Below are positions 1 to 11,260 of a DNA stretch of 64,000 nt, piece by piece. Numbering within the stretch: position 1 is the first letter of the stretch; each line of letters starts with the position of its first letter. The translations under genes were made by a program, and so were the position numbers. The stretch comes from Undaria pinnatifida (taxonomy: Eukaryota > Sar > Phaeophyceae > Laminariales > Alariaceae), in NCBI GenBank assembly GCA_012845835.1, contig JABAKD010000002.1, positions 20,040,129-20,104,128 of the forward strand, given 5' to 3'. The notes under the pieces were generated by a model. The model was not told the origin of the DNA. It made no database searches and worked only from the letters and a program-made list of their open reading frames with translations.

Positions 1-956
1 TCATGGTAGAGACACTCCGGATATTATGTATTGAGGGGACGCGTCTGATTTCGACAACGTGAAAGCACCCACGAAGCAAAGATGGCAGACACACATATCC
101 CGCCTTCTCGAGAAAAAACAGAGGAGAAGCGCTACGCCAACCTCCCGTACGAGCAAAGCCACCCCCGCACCTGTCTTAGACAACGCCGACGCAACGAGAG
201 ATCGCCCTCCTCTTCTCCGTTTTTCTCCTCGCCCGCAACCACGCAGACCAATCAATGCGACACGTAACAAACAAACAAAGCAATCTTCTTCCAAAACCTC
301 GCCGTCTGACATGGCCCCATGTCGACGTTTGATGCAAACCGACTTCTTTGCATCCTGTCGACTTCGAACCTCCATTGCCACGGGGACAGCAGTGCAGTCT
401 CTTCATTAATGCCAAGGCCTCTTTCGTTTCGCCTAGAGGCGACGCAGGTTCTCAATAATACTCTTTTCGGTATTATTTTTGTTTGATAGACGCCAACTTT
501 TACTTGACGGCGCATTTAACATAGTGTGTTTCGCCTATCCTTGCCTTCTTCGTTGTATAATATAACGTTTTTTTTCTGTCAAATCATGACTTTCATAATC
601 CCATGTTCGTATTAAACTCTTGGCATTACTTTCTTTAAAGTTCAATGCATGCCAAATCGGACAGCTACACCTTAAGTTGTCGAAGTGCTGCCCTGCCCTA
701 CCCGAAGCATGGGCGCCGGCGAATGCCGGCGTTCATGCGGAGCCCTTGTAGCAATAATAAAATGGAATGGAAATAAGTGCCCCCCCAAAAAACTGCCCCA
801 CCCAATAATAGATGGCAGAAACTGCTGTGTGGAGAGAGTGGGAGGGGAAGCACAGCCGGGACGGGAACATGACACCTTTTTTGTACGTCGGGATGGTAGA
901 CGGTGGGAACAGAAACCAATGAGGGGGGAAGAACGGTCGGGAAATCGCGGTCGGGT
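1..956. other. Gene-free stretch, nothing recognised
   Basis: Both strands carry only short overlapping open frames (up to about 126 codons) with no family resemblance and no supporting splice pattern. I see no repeat shared with the rest of the window here. Confidence 0.5.
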
Positions 957-1140
957 ACTAAAGCTTATAATAAGCTCACCACACTTATACTTCCACATAT
1001 TTTCATGCACATCGTGTGTCAATTTAACATTTTAACTCTTCCATTGTATTCGCAAAAAAATTACATGTATGTGTCACACAGCTTGCAAAGATGAGTATCG
1101 ACCCTAAAATTTATCGAACTCACATCACGCAACTGGTATG
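957..1140 (+). repeat. Dispersed repeat family R1, near full-length copy
   Basis: The unit runs from an AAGCTT-containing start through CTCACCACACTT, CACATATTTTCATGC and CCATTGTATTCGC to TTGCAAAGATGAGTATCGAC and ATCGAACTCAC. The same order of blocks recurs at 50,880-51,045. Partial copies lie at 3,096-3,180, 15,545-15,710 (inverted), 16,722-16,768, 23,945-24,000 (inverted) and 37,742-37,875. No coding potential is seen. It behaves like a short non-autonomous transposable element of unknown class. Confidence 0.7.
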
Positions 1141-1197
1141 GACGGACGTGTTTAATTAATAGAAAAAGTTTTTTTTCACAATATCACACGGTTTCCC

Positions 1198-1292
1198 GTT
1201 CCCGTGCCGTGCCGTGCCGTGCCGTGCCGTGCCGTCCTGTCCCGTTCCGTACCGTACCGTTCCGTACCTTTCCGTTCCCGTCCGACCCCACA
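1198..1292. repeat. CCGTG-type pentanucleotide repeat
   Basis: Head-to-tail CCGTG units drift into CCGTA, CCGTT and CCGTC variants over roughly 95 bases. The open frames across it (Met-Pro-Cys-Arg-Ala-Val repeats) are products of the repeat and not a gene. Confidence 0.85.
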
Positions 1293-2494
1293 ATTTCCCG
1301 TCCCGACTTTTACCGCGTGTGCCCCTGGATCTGGGATTTTCCATTTTCCGGATTTTAGAAGTTTAGGTTTCCATATGAAGACGGCGTCTCTTTTGCATGG
1401 GAGAAATAATTTCCCCCTAAAAACCACTAGAAAAACCACGGCCTTTTGTTCTTGTTCCCTCCACGCTGCTTACCCGCACCAGTAGACCAGTAGGTGCCCC
1501 GTTTCGAGGGGAGGGGAGGCTCATTTGGCGATGCGTGCGAAAGTGGCGCTAAGTGCCTTGGCGGTAACCACCGCACTTGTGCTCCTCGCAGCTATCAGGT
1601 CTCAGGTACGGAACGGTAGCCTGGCATGTACGTGATCTAGTTCGTCCGCTCGTGCTGCTTTTGTTTTGACTTGCAATCCCCGCGTGCTTGGCAGATGGTA
1701 TACCACACCGATCTGACCCGAATTACAAGCACCATTGGTGTATTAATATTAATATAAAACAGTCTTCATATTTCCGTTCAGTGTCGTAATTTCTCGGACG
1801 TAGCGAGCCGTACAGCTTGTATAGCAGCGTGGAGCATGGCCATGAGACACAAGGGATTCAGGCAGACAGAGCTAGCCTCGCGCAGTTCATAACGGTAGCC
1901 CCTGCTGCAACACGTTCGTTGGTCGCCCCTGCGGCAACACCTTGGCTTCAGGCCGCGCTTTGGCTTCCCCATGCCCCATCGCGTCTCATCCTTTTCTCTT
2001 CTCGCCTCACGTTTCATCTGTGTTCTCGGTTCTGTGTTTCCTCGATATATATTCGGTCGGTTTTTAGGTGTCGGTGCTGCAGGCGGGCGGCAAAGCAGCG
2101 GCGTCTTATCACGCAAACAAAGCTCCGGTGAGATGTGTGTTTGCGAGCTCAATTGCCTCGGTTGTTGGCTTTCGGTGCGCTCCGCTCTCGCTCTAGTTCA
2201 CCATCCGCTGCTGCTGTTATCTACCGCAGCGTTGTCTCGCAGTACCAAATCGCAGCACCAGGTGTCATAGGTCGCTTCGCACGGTGGTCCCCCCCCCCAC
2301 TATTACTTATGCTGTCTCTGGTTCACGATACACGTACAAACTCGTTGGTACGAGTACGAAACAACTTGCTTATAATATAGTGAGCCCCCTACCGCTTGCT
2401 GCCTCGAAGAACTATGCACTCGTACCCTACATACAAGTACCACTGCTGTGTGCACTCGCTAACTGTGTGTGTTATTCGCATTAAACTGATATTT
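1293..2494. other. Gene-free stretch, nothing recognised
   Basis: Several 60-125 codon open frames overlap on both strands at 1.8-2.4 kb. None has a recognisable domain, compositional signature or splice support. No repeat was recognised. Confidence 0.4.
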
Positions 2495-2690
2495 TCACCC
2501 ATTTACATCCAGCACAACCAGTGTCCGTGCTCATGCCTCATATCATAGAGAGACGAGCTCTGTGGTCACCAGCTACGAGACAGAGATAAGCATTGCAGCA
2601 AGGACGTTTTGGCCATGCAACGCCAACTGCAATGAGCGCGCGGGCAAAAAACAAAGTATGCAAGCCAGCAGACCAGACTATTTGCAGTAA
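2495..2690. repeat. Dispersed repeat family R2, copy
   Basis: The block with CAGTGTCCGTGC, an AGAGAGA tract and GAGCTCTGTGGTCAC recurs near 12,460-12,560 and near 63,540-63,645. The adjoining part with GGCCATGCAACGCC matches, in the opposite orientation, the stretch at 46,806-46,900. No long coding frame is seen. It is probably the end of a transposable element. Confidence 0.6.
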
Positions 2691-3095
2691 AAAAGAAGAA
2701 AAAGGAAAAACAAAGAATAAATGAGAAAAAAGAAAAGAAAAAGCTGTCAGCAGATAGTAGTAGCGCAGTATAAAAATAAAGCAAAATCATCCTCATCTCG
2801 TACGTACTGTTTTTTTCTTTCCATCCTCCGGGCAGACGGGGAAACCTCACCTCACTTGAACCTCACTGACCTCACCACACTTCCACCTCTACTTGTATGT
2901 ACACACTGCTGTTGTTACCGTTATAAACCCCTTGAGTAGGGCCTTACCCAATAAGCTAGCATATCTTTTACCTTGTACCAGGTATTGGCTTTTTGAGCTT
3001 ATGGAAAAGCTTATGTCCGACCGAGCATAGCCAACATGCCAGACCCTCCAAATACAAACTCATCTATATTGTACTCAGTATATTACAAGTACCAA

Positions 3096-3180
3096 CAACG
3101 CAGCTTGCAAAGATGAGTATTGACCTAAAATTCGTCGAACTCACGGCTGACGTGCTTGAAATTAGTTTATAAAATAGCTC
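3096..3180 (+). repeat. R1 family, partial copy (distal half)
   Basis: GCTTGCAAAGATGAGTATTG is followed by TCGTCGAACTCACGGCTGAC and a TTTATAAAATA end. The last 48 bases are nearly the same as the small insertion at 16,722-16,768. Confidence 0.7.
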
Positions 3181-4150
3181 ATGTGAGAGCATATCAAGGG
3201 AAATCGAGCATAAGGTGGTTATTATGCCCGGCCTCATTTCGGGTGCATAGACTAAGTGTGCGTCTGGTTGTCTGGCAGCACGGCGGAGGCGCTACAAATG
3301 GGTGGCCGCACGGTAATAATACATTGCACGAGGCTTAATTACACCCATTGTCGGCTCTGTTTATCGCGACATTGGACGGTCCTGTTATAAATAAGAACAC
3401 TTGAACACGCACACACACGCGCGCCCACGCGCCCACACGAGCACGAAAAAAGCGGAGAGCGCAAGGGACGCAGCCGATCTTCCGATCTTGCGATCTTGCA
3501 GCGATGGCAATCGCTCTTCTCAAGTACAACAGGGGGCGGGGAAAGTAGCATTGCGTCGTGCGGGGTGCGGGGGTGCTGGGTAGTCCGCTCTGGCTAGCTA
3601 GCTCGCTAGCTCTGTTTTTGCTGTCGAGTTTCGAGTAGAGAGTTCAAGCAGGTTTTCCAATTGACATGGTGGGCAGTTCATCATGGGCGGTGGTATGGAG
3701 AATGCAGCAAGGCACTGCTGTGCGCACTGTGCTGTATATGGACACAACACACACTAACACACAACAAACAGCCGTAGTAGTATGATACGTAAATATATAC
3801 ACTTTCGAAGTATATAGGAATATATGTATTTTTTGCTTTTTCAGCACTGACAAACCTGCACCTGCCATGTGGCTTGTAGAAAAACACAAATACCATATGG
3901 TAGCCGAAGAACCCACGTTTCACGAGCTTATCGACGACAAGCAAGGATGCCCAACGAGTGTTCGACGAGCAAACACGCTTTTATCGAACAAAAATAAAGC
4001 TAGAGATGGAACAAAGAGCGACCATAAGTCGACCTTATCCGCGTAAAACTGGTATAAATCGCGAGCTTATTTCCAGTTTTAAAAGCCCATGCCCGCTAAA
4101 AAAAAAAGCTTTTATCAGAAAATAAGCTTATTGGGCCTACCCTTGAGAGC
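3181..4150. other. Gene-free stretch with a short CA/CG tract
   Basis: An alternating purine-pyrimidine CACACGCGC tract lies at about 3,405-3,440, and CTAGCTAGCTCGCTAGCT at about 3,590-3,610. Short open frames only; no gene recognised. Confidence 0.4.
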
Positions 4151-4225
4151 CCCAAAACCCCTGCTTAATACTAATTTCCAAGTACTCTTGTCCCCCAAAA
4201 CGGGTTTCCAATTGTAAAGGCGTTA
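4150..4225 (+). repeat. Dispersed repeat family R3, copy
   Basis: CCCCTGCTTAATACTAATTTCCAAG followed by AACGGGTTTCCAATTGTAAA matches the stretch at 58,075-58,160. An inverted relative lies at 62,830-62,930. It is non-coding and probably a decayed transposable element end. Confidence 0.55.
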
Positions 4226-6190
4226 GTGACAGCAGTGCCGATGTATACAACACACAAGCCTCGGACGAATTTCAATGCCGATTTTTTTCGACGACCGGTA
4301 GAGTGCCAACGCGGAGCGACGCGTTTTTCGAAAAATCTCGACGAAATCTCATCTTCCGAAAGCTGCCATTACGGCCCAGATTAACGAAGAGCACGGAATA
4401 TCGTAAGTCGATTTTTTTTCAATTTCATGAAAAATTCACGAAAGATTCAGCTCTGCTTCTTATCAAGGAACGGCGTAGTGCGTTCTAGAAAATTAAAAAA
4501 ATAAAAAAACGCAAAAGGGTCAACGAACACCCGTGGGCAACGACCGAGGCGAGCGATGGCTCGCGTCCTCCGAGCGATGGCTTGCGTCCTCCCCGGAGCG
4601 CCGCGGCTAGCGGCAGATTGTTTTGGCCGGCAGCGGCTTGGAGGCTATGGCTCTAGGCGTCTCTTGGATGGGCTGGCGCCACCCCGCCGCCCGACACGGG
4701 CAGCAGCGACGGGGATATAGCGGTCGAACTTCTGAGCGAAGTCATCATGTGGTAGTTGGTCGTGTACTTTGGAGGTGCAGGGCGACGAAAAACTGGGCTT
4801 GCGGAGGTCTCGATTGTTTTTGAAGCGTCGCAGGCGTTGTACGCTGTGTTAAGGACGTTCGGAGGCCGCGCTGCGGCCGCTCCGGTGGTCCTACCTTTCG
4901 CAATGGTGGCTTCTCGCCTCTCAATCAGCCGACCACATAGCACCAATTCGCGTGGCCGGCTTCGGTTACACAGAACAAGCTATGTCTAGGTGGACAAACT
5001 CCCCAAATTGAATTTCGATTTTCGACTAAATTCGACGGAGAAAGCCTTTTTTTACTTCTTTGTTGAATTTGATTTTTCGTAACAATTCTGAGAATGCCTC
5101 CTTGGTTATTCATTATTTTACCCATCAGATGCAAACTAAATTCAATTCTAAAAAAACATCGAAATTCGATATGGCAAGTTAATTTGGTCCCTCAGCGATT
5201 GTCGGGAAAAAAAAAAATTAAAACAAAATTCTCAGGGGTAGCATTGCTCAGGGTTTGTCGAAGTTTAGCCGCATAAAATACGTTGACGGCTAAAACAAGA
5301 CCTGAGCAACCTGCTTCCGGAGGGGGAGAGCTTCAAAAATAGCCCCCAACCCTGAGCAACAAACTGCAATCGTCCATGGTCAGGGAACAGAGCACGCAAG
5401 GTATTATCATGTTGCCTGAACCACTACAAAAACGAACGCTGACTCGCTGCCAATGCGTAGCATGGCAGGTCCCGCTGTCTCCTCGAACCAGAAATGGTTT
5501 AGTGACGCTGTGGGGACGACAGTAACTACTGTAGTAGAAGTGTTTTACAATCAATCTCAGCAGGCAGGGATTTTTTTGTATTCGTTCGTACGAGTGGGAG
5601 AGAAACAAGGTTGAGAAGCAGCCTCTCAAGCTGGGTCACGGCAAGGAGGGTTGCCAGGGCGGACGCCCACTCGCTGCCACCAAAGCGTAGAGTATCAGGG
5701 CATGTCAGCTCCTCCCACCGGTCGTCGCTTGGTGATACTGCTGTGGCGGCGAAAGCAGTGCAGCAGGTTCAATCTAGGCAGGCAAGATGAGAGAAGGGGA
5801 GGTGGATCTTGGGTGGATGCTATTGTGTTCCCAACACGCAACGCAACGCAAATAGCTAGCAACGCAACTTCGTGCTGGGTGACGGCAAGGAAGACGGCGA
5901 CGACATCTGACCATTATGACATTGGGTTAGAGAGGCGGAGGGAGCAGGTCGCGGCGAAAGGTGGTGGAGCACCGTGTGTGTGGTAGATCGGCAGGAAGCT
6001 CGAAGCTCGAAGCTCGTCGCATATCAAGCGCAGGTCTTACGTTTCGAGCTCACTGCTGTAGAGCACGCGGAGAGCCCCGTGAGCATTCTTTTTTGTTTCA
6101 TATTTTCAAAGACTTGAAGCGCGCCCCGACCATGAGCAAACCACCCCTGAGCATTTTCACTTTGTTTTCCCTTTTGTTTTCGAAACTCTC
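4226..6190. other. Gene-free stretch, nothing recognised
   Basis: AT-rich with scattered TTCGACGA and AAATTCGA words. Open frames up to 111 codons show no domain. A triple AAGCTCG direct repeat sits at about 5,997-6,020. Confidence 0.4.
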
Positions 6191-6194
6191 TATT

Positions 6195-6285
6195 TTCGTT
6201 ATGTTATTATTCGTACCGTGCTGGTTTTCGGAGGAAATCGGCTCAGCAACTCATCCCAGGGGGCGTGTTACACATTTGTATAAAC
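6195..6285 (+). repeat. Dispersed repeat family R4, copy
   Basis: TTATTATTCGTACCGTGCTGG, then CGGAGGAAATCGGCTCAGCA, then a CCCAGGGGG-GTGTTACAC end. The inverse of this order is found at 11,186-11,258, so the two copies are in opposite orientation. Confidence 0.6.
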
Positions 6286-6434
6286 TTGTCGTAAACAAAA
6301 TCGAGTGTACCATCTGGAAAGCGGGAAGCGGAGCTCTGCTGTTGGAAGGGCTCCGACTTAACACCTTGACGTCTGGAAACTGCTGGAAACCCTTTTTGGG
6401 GGTGTCCCGCATTATTGTGCTTTTCACAACCGTG

Positions 6435-6560
6435 GAACTAACCATGTAACCCTAAACCTAACCCATACGAAATACCAGTCGAACTGCCCCAAAATGACGT
6501 CACTAGGGTGAAATAGAAAAAAGCACAACAAAGTAATGTGTATCACTATGCTGCTGCAGC
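6435..6560 (+). repeat. R5 family copy (telomere-like motif plus TGACGTCA)
   Basis: GGAACTAACC, CCCTAAACCTAACCC, ATACGAAATACC, AATGACGTCACTAGGGTGAA and ATGTGTATCACTAT occur in the same order as in the arms of the element at 20,400-20,945. It is non-coding. Confidence 0.65.
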
Positions 6561-7394
6561 TGTTGCTGCGTACCTGGTATATTAGAAAGAAATGAAGAAA
6601 ATACACTTGAGCTGTGAGATCGACCAAAAAGTTTGTTTTGAACAAAACTCAGCTTCGGAAGCTGCGTGTGATATTTCGATCGCGCGTGTTACGGGGTGTG
6701 GTGTGTATACCCTCGTGAAGGATACAGGTCGGTGACTCCCCTGCTAATGTCTGGGTCAACAGGACTGACACGTCAATCTTGTTCTGCGCACGGAAACTGT
6801 ATAGCCCGCATTGAGGGGGACGAAACCAGACATGTGTGGAATTCAGTACGCATGGAACAATAAGTGTTACCAGGTATAGAGTTTTGAGTTCACTAAGTGT
6901 TACCAGATATAGTGATATGTGTTAACTTTTGGAGTGGGCTACTTGGGTCTACCGGGTTCGTACGCAAGTTCTTGTGTACTCCCTGTATATGTGGCAGGCC
7001 AGCGGAGGTCACCTATATACCACCACCATCATGATGGTCTTGTTTTAGTGGCGTGGTTGCTATACCGGTTCAATGAACGCTGCATAAAGTATAATGTTGA
7101 ACGTTCTCTGCGAATCTGCGGTGGCATAGACGATGGTGAAATTTGAAACGCCAATACAGGGTAGTAGCCGTAATACAGCTTCAACAGTACAGCAGTTAGT
7201 ATGCGTATATGCATCTGGCAGCCGTACATGTAGGAGTACTACGTACCGTCATCAGCAGGGACCAGGGACCGGCAAAAGCTACAGCAGCAGCAATCAACCA
7301 CACAAGTGCTGCAGCAGTGTTTCATGTGGAGACATGAATAACAAATGAAACACAGAAAAACTCGACACCGCCGTGCTCAGTAGTTAGCGTTGCC
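6561..7394. other. Gene-free stretch, nothing recognised
   Basis: Contains two copies of the TACCWGGTA word and a repeated AAGTGTTACCAG motif near 6,865 and 6,897. No gene recognised. Confidence 0.4.
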
Positions 7395-7410
7395 GAGAGT
7401 TTTGAAAATT

Positions 7411-7800
7411 TGGTGGGCCGGGCTGGGCCGGGCCGAGAGTTTGAAAAATTGATGGGCCGGGCCGGGCTGCGGCCTATCGTGTTGAAATTTGATGGGCCGG
7501 GCCGGGCCGCGGCCCATCATCTGAAAATTTGATTGGCCGGGCTGGGCCGCGGCCCATCATGTGAAAATTTGATGGGCCGGGCCGGGCCGCGGCCCATGAG
7601 ATGTGGGCTTTGTATGGGCCGCTCTGCCGAGCCCATGAGGCGGCCCACGAGTTTCACAGGCCGGCCCGGGCCGCGGCCCATGAAATGTGGTGTACTGTTG
7701 CTGCTATAATATGTACGATGACGAAGTCCAGGCTGCCCATGAAATGACGCACGCGTTTTTGCGGCCCGGCCCGGCCCGCGCGCGGCCCATCATATGTTAT
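7411..7800. repeat. 40-bp GC-rich minisatellite
   Basis: Units start at 7,411, 7,451, 7,491, 7,531 and 7,571 and share GATGGGCCGGGCCGGGCC, GCGGCCCAT and GAAAATTT. Beyond 7,610 the pattern degenerates but keeps GGCCGCGGCCCAT-type palindromes to about 7,795. A short relative with the same GGGCCGGGC / GCCCA layout lies at about 13,268-13,345. There are no spacers of constant length, so it is not a CRISPR array. Confidence 0.85.
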
Positions 7801-8659
7801 GTGCGGTAAGTACTACTATGACGACTTCGACTTCCGTCCTGCCCATGTGAGGCAACCAACCCACATTTCCTTGCCGAGACACGGTCCGGCCCGCGTGTAA
7901 CCTGTGCAAAAAAGCCGCAGAACAGCGGTTTACGGTTTGTTTCGCAGCAAAAAACAGCAACAACAGGCGAGGAAAACAAATGAATTCGATACTCGCGATA
8001 TGCATACTGAACGCAAACTGAAGATGGTTTATTAATTAGGCGTATATCTGCATACTAAGCTTGCTGCTGCCAGCGCCAAAGTTCACTATACGCCGGACAG
8101 GACGCAACCAGAACGAAACAACAAACTGTCCTATGAAACAACAACTGCTGCTGTGTATACTGCCCCATAAACAACCTTGACGAGAGTGCCGCTGCTCGTT
8201 CACATGTTGTGGCCTATCACGTTTCACGAGCACCACACTCTAGACTACACATCCTACATCCCCTCCACCAACGACAGCCTGCGCCTTTGCAGTAAGGCTT
8301 CGTAGCGCCTTCGCGCGTACGTTCTTCATCTCTGGCTGTTCGTCAAAGAGGACGGCTGAGTGCCCAAAGGCCCCCACGAGAGAAGAAGTACGCTTCCCAA
8401 CCAGCGTCTTGCTGAGGGGGGGTGGGAACTCTGACGAATCACCGGCTAAGCTCAACGCCCACTTGATGATTGCGCTGTTGACTCGATGTCGACGGCACCG
8501 TGACCTGCGCCAGAGGAATTTAGAGAAATATAATCATGAACGGGAATTGGAAGGGAAGATTAGATGCGTATCGTGGTGTCAGCTGTTTCTTGTCTACAGT
8601 ACGTACGAAGCACCAAGCAGATCAAAGTTATCAGATTTTTCTTTATTTTATGTTACAAG
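7801..8659. other. Gene-free stretch, nothing recognised
   Basis: Short open frames on both strands, none with recognisable features. Confidence 0.4.
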
Positions 8660-9185
8660 ATAAAATCGTGTTTGTTTCGACCGGCGGGGCTTTTTCGCGC
8701 CGGCCCCGTCGCCCCGACCTCGGCGCCGCTCGCCCCGGCCGACGCCGTTAGGCTCCGGGGGCACGCACCCGGGGCCTCGCCCTCGCCCCGTGGCCCGCGC
8801 GGCGCGCCCTCGAAGCCGCAAAAATAGCGTCAGTTTCCCGAGGACGGCCCTCCCCCCCGCCGCACTGTGTGCCCACAACATTTTTTCACAGAAAAGTTCA
8901 TCACAAAATAAAACACCCCGCCTCTCGCCAGCACGAACGAAATCATGCGACCCGCACACCCTACCAGCACCCGCACACGAGAACATCGAACATGGTTCCG
9001 GACACTACGAACAACTCGCCTTCTCGGGCTCAGCAGCACTGCTGGTGTCCGCCGGTCACCCTTCGCGCGCGCGTGCCGGCGCGCTCGCTCGAGCTGAAGG
9101 CGGGGAGCAGGTTGCAGAGCGAGGGGCTTCTGTCGCGAAGGAACTTTGCCCGGGTTGCACCCATAAGGTACCGCACATCATGATA
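8660..9185. other. GC-rich block with unassigned open frames
   Basis: Strongly GC- and CpG-rich between about 8,680 and 8,870, unlike its AT-rich surroundings. Overlapping frames exist at 8,790-9,188 (plus) and 8,648-8,986 (minus). Neither shows a domain, a signal sequence or a splice pattern I can defend. It could be a CpG-rich promoter-like area, part of an old gene or part of an element. Confidence 0.3.
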
Positions 9186-10730
9186 TAATGAAGAACAAGC
9201 AATCTTATACCGTCCATATACGTCCAGATACGAAATGCGAACGCTATGTTTTAGAATCAGTGAAGCTACTCAGACGCCGTGACCACAGCCCCAAAGACCT
9301 TCCCAGGTCAACCGCCCAGTAGGGGTCGAGTCTCCTCGACCCAGACAGGCCGGGGCTGCCGATTTTCGTCGCAGTTTAACGCGTTTCGGCCGAGCAAGGG
9401 CAGCGGGAACTATGGCATTTGTTGTGGCGTGGAGCATAAAACATAACATTTTGTACCGAAATATAATGAACGGTTTGGCGTTCACATTAATATAGAAACG
9501 GTCTTTACATTCCCGTACATTCGTCGTGCTGGGCTGCTCACGAGCATGGGCACCAGTCAAACCGCCAATAGCATCAATAGTCAGCTCAGTACGTAATAGT
9601 GCAGTGCAGAGCAGTAGGCTCACACCAAAGTTGAGCAGCGGTTTATGTGTTTGCTGCCAGGACACGAGACGACGCATGTGATTGGGTTACGTAGGTAATA
9701 CTGCTACTACTGCTGTTGTACCAGAGTAGTACGTTCATGTACACACCTTCTACTGCTTGCTGCTAATGTATGACAACATATGCCGGTACCTGGCGTCCGC
9801 GTGGAGGGATGCGGTGGAATCGAGTATACTCGTGACCTGTCAATAAAAACTGTACGTGCATCCATGCATTAGTTTGTTCTCCACTCTATCTGCCCGTAAA
9901 CATCTCAACTCTTGTGTGGCCCAGTTCTTTGCGTGCGGAGGAGTTCTCCTAGCAGCTGTGCTGCTTTGTGACTTTGAATGAACTTCCCCAGTCCTCTGCT
10001 GCTTGCGACCGCGAGACCCCGAGACTGTGAAAAAGAAACTGCTTGCTGGTGTTGCTGTAGTCTGGTGGTGGTGGTAGTGGTGGTGCTGCTGCTGTGACGT
10101 AGTTTCACGCAAGTACATGATCTGTGTCGAAAGATGGCCACCGGCTGCGGCGTCATATATCTGAGTGGCTGAGCTTCACGCGCCTCATTTCTCTCGCGTG
10201 TGCACCGTGTACGTGGGCCACCTCCCGGCAAGTCAGCCGTCCAAACCCCAAAACCAAGAAATCGATACTTGTACGCGTGGTTGTTTCTACTCCGTAAGAT
10301 TTGGGAAACCGTGTACCTGGTATATCCTAGGTTTTCTTCACAAACACCACACCTGTAAATGACATGAGAGCTGTATCAAGCAACTTGCAGAGTTGGGTTT
10401 CAACCATTGAATCGGTCGTACTCACAAGTGACGTTATCATTTTTTTCATCGTTTTTTTTTTCTCTGATTGCTCTTTTAACAGTGCTGCTGTCCAGTGCTG
10501 CTATTTTCCGTCCAAATCACGAAAACCCAAAACCATCGATCACGTACAAGTTGTTGCATTGACGAGGGCTTACAAGGGCTTCTCATGGCGGGCGGCGATT
10601 TCACTCTGATTTTTGCCTTTTTGTGTTTTCCATTTGCTCTACGAGTACTCGTAGTGCTGATGTGAAGAGATTGTTGCTGCTGCGCGATGTTGCTACCACT
10701 TTTTTTTTTCTTCACACACATGTACTTTCC
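9186..10730. other. Gene-free stretch, nothing recognised
   Basis: Contains a TGGTGGTGGTAGTGG tract at about 10,063-10,090 and open frames up to 135 codons without recognisable features. Confidence 0.4.
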
Positions 10731-10925
10731 AGCTTCTGGACTAGCCGCGGTCTCAGATGTCGTCCCTTCCCCCCCCCGGTTCTTGCCTACAAATTTTATC
10801 GCGCATAGGGTTCAGCAATCCCACTGCTCGTCGACTTTTTCATCGAATGATGCTAACTCACGCTCTCGCGCTTTCCGCAAGTCAATTTGTGCACAAGAAA
10901 AAGTCCCCACGAATTTATACGAGTA
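10731..10925 (+). repeat. Dispersed repeat family R6, copy
   Basis: CTTCTGGACTAGCCGCGGTC, GATGTCGTCCCTTC, a C-tract, CAGCAATCCCACTGCTCGTC and CTCGCGCTTTCCG recur in the same order at 23,020-23,365. The second copy has a longer middle part with extra internal repeats. Confidence 0.65.
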
Positions 10926-11002
10926 TGCACTGGGGGGGATTCGAACTCACGAAACTGACCTATGCCAGGCTCGAGGATAACCTGATACACCACCGGGGCG
11001 AC
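10926..11002 (-). repeat. tRNA-like (SINE-type) sequence, copy a
   Basis: Read on the minus strand it begins GTCGCCCCGGTGGTGTATC, which resembles an A box, and ends with GTGAGTTCGAATCCC, which matches the pol III B-box consensus. The T-arm and acceptor stems do not pair properly, so it is not a functional tRNA gene. A second element with the same first 12 bases lies at 60,838-60,915, and a more divergent one at 22,672-22,757. Confidence 0.45.
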
Positions 11003-11023
11003 TGGTACTGCATACCATATATG

Positions 11024-11190
11024 ACAGTGTTAGTGTTAATGTTAGTGTTAATGTTAGTGTTAGTGTAAGTGTTAGTGTTAGTGTTAGTGTTAGTGTTAGT
11101 GTTAGTGTTGATGTTAGTGTTGGTGTTAGTGTCAGTGTCAGTGTTGGTGTTAGTGTTAGTGTTAGTGTTATTAATAGTGTTAGTGTATAA
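11024..11190. repeat. GTTAGT hexanucleotide repeat
   Basis: About 165 bases of TTAGTG units with TTAATG, TTGGTG and TCAGTG variants. It resembles a degenerate telomeric motif but lacks GGG. It lies between the tRNA-like sequence and an R4 copy. Confidence 0.9.
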
Positions 11191-11260
11191 CACCCCCCCT
11201 GGGGCGAAATGCTGAGCCCGTTTCTTCCGAAACCAGCGCGGCACGAATAACAACGGTGGC
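11186..11260 (-). repeat. R4 family, inverted copy
   Basis: The reverse complement of this stretch aligns with 6,195-6,285 through TTATTCGTGCCGCGCTGG, CGGAAGAAACGGGCTCAGCA and the CCCAGGGG block. Confidence 0.6.

Noticed and set aside
5961-6449. 162-codon plus-strand frame
   Set aside because: It runs through the R4 repeat and into R5, and has no recognisable domain.
7411-7615. Regular 40-bp repeats that could suggest a CRISPR array
   Set aside because: Units are contiguous with no unique spacers, and the surroundings are eukaryotic.
10926-11002. Functional tRNA gene on the minus strand
   Set aside because: A and B boxes are visible but the T-stem and acceptor stem do not pair and no anticodon loop could be drawn.
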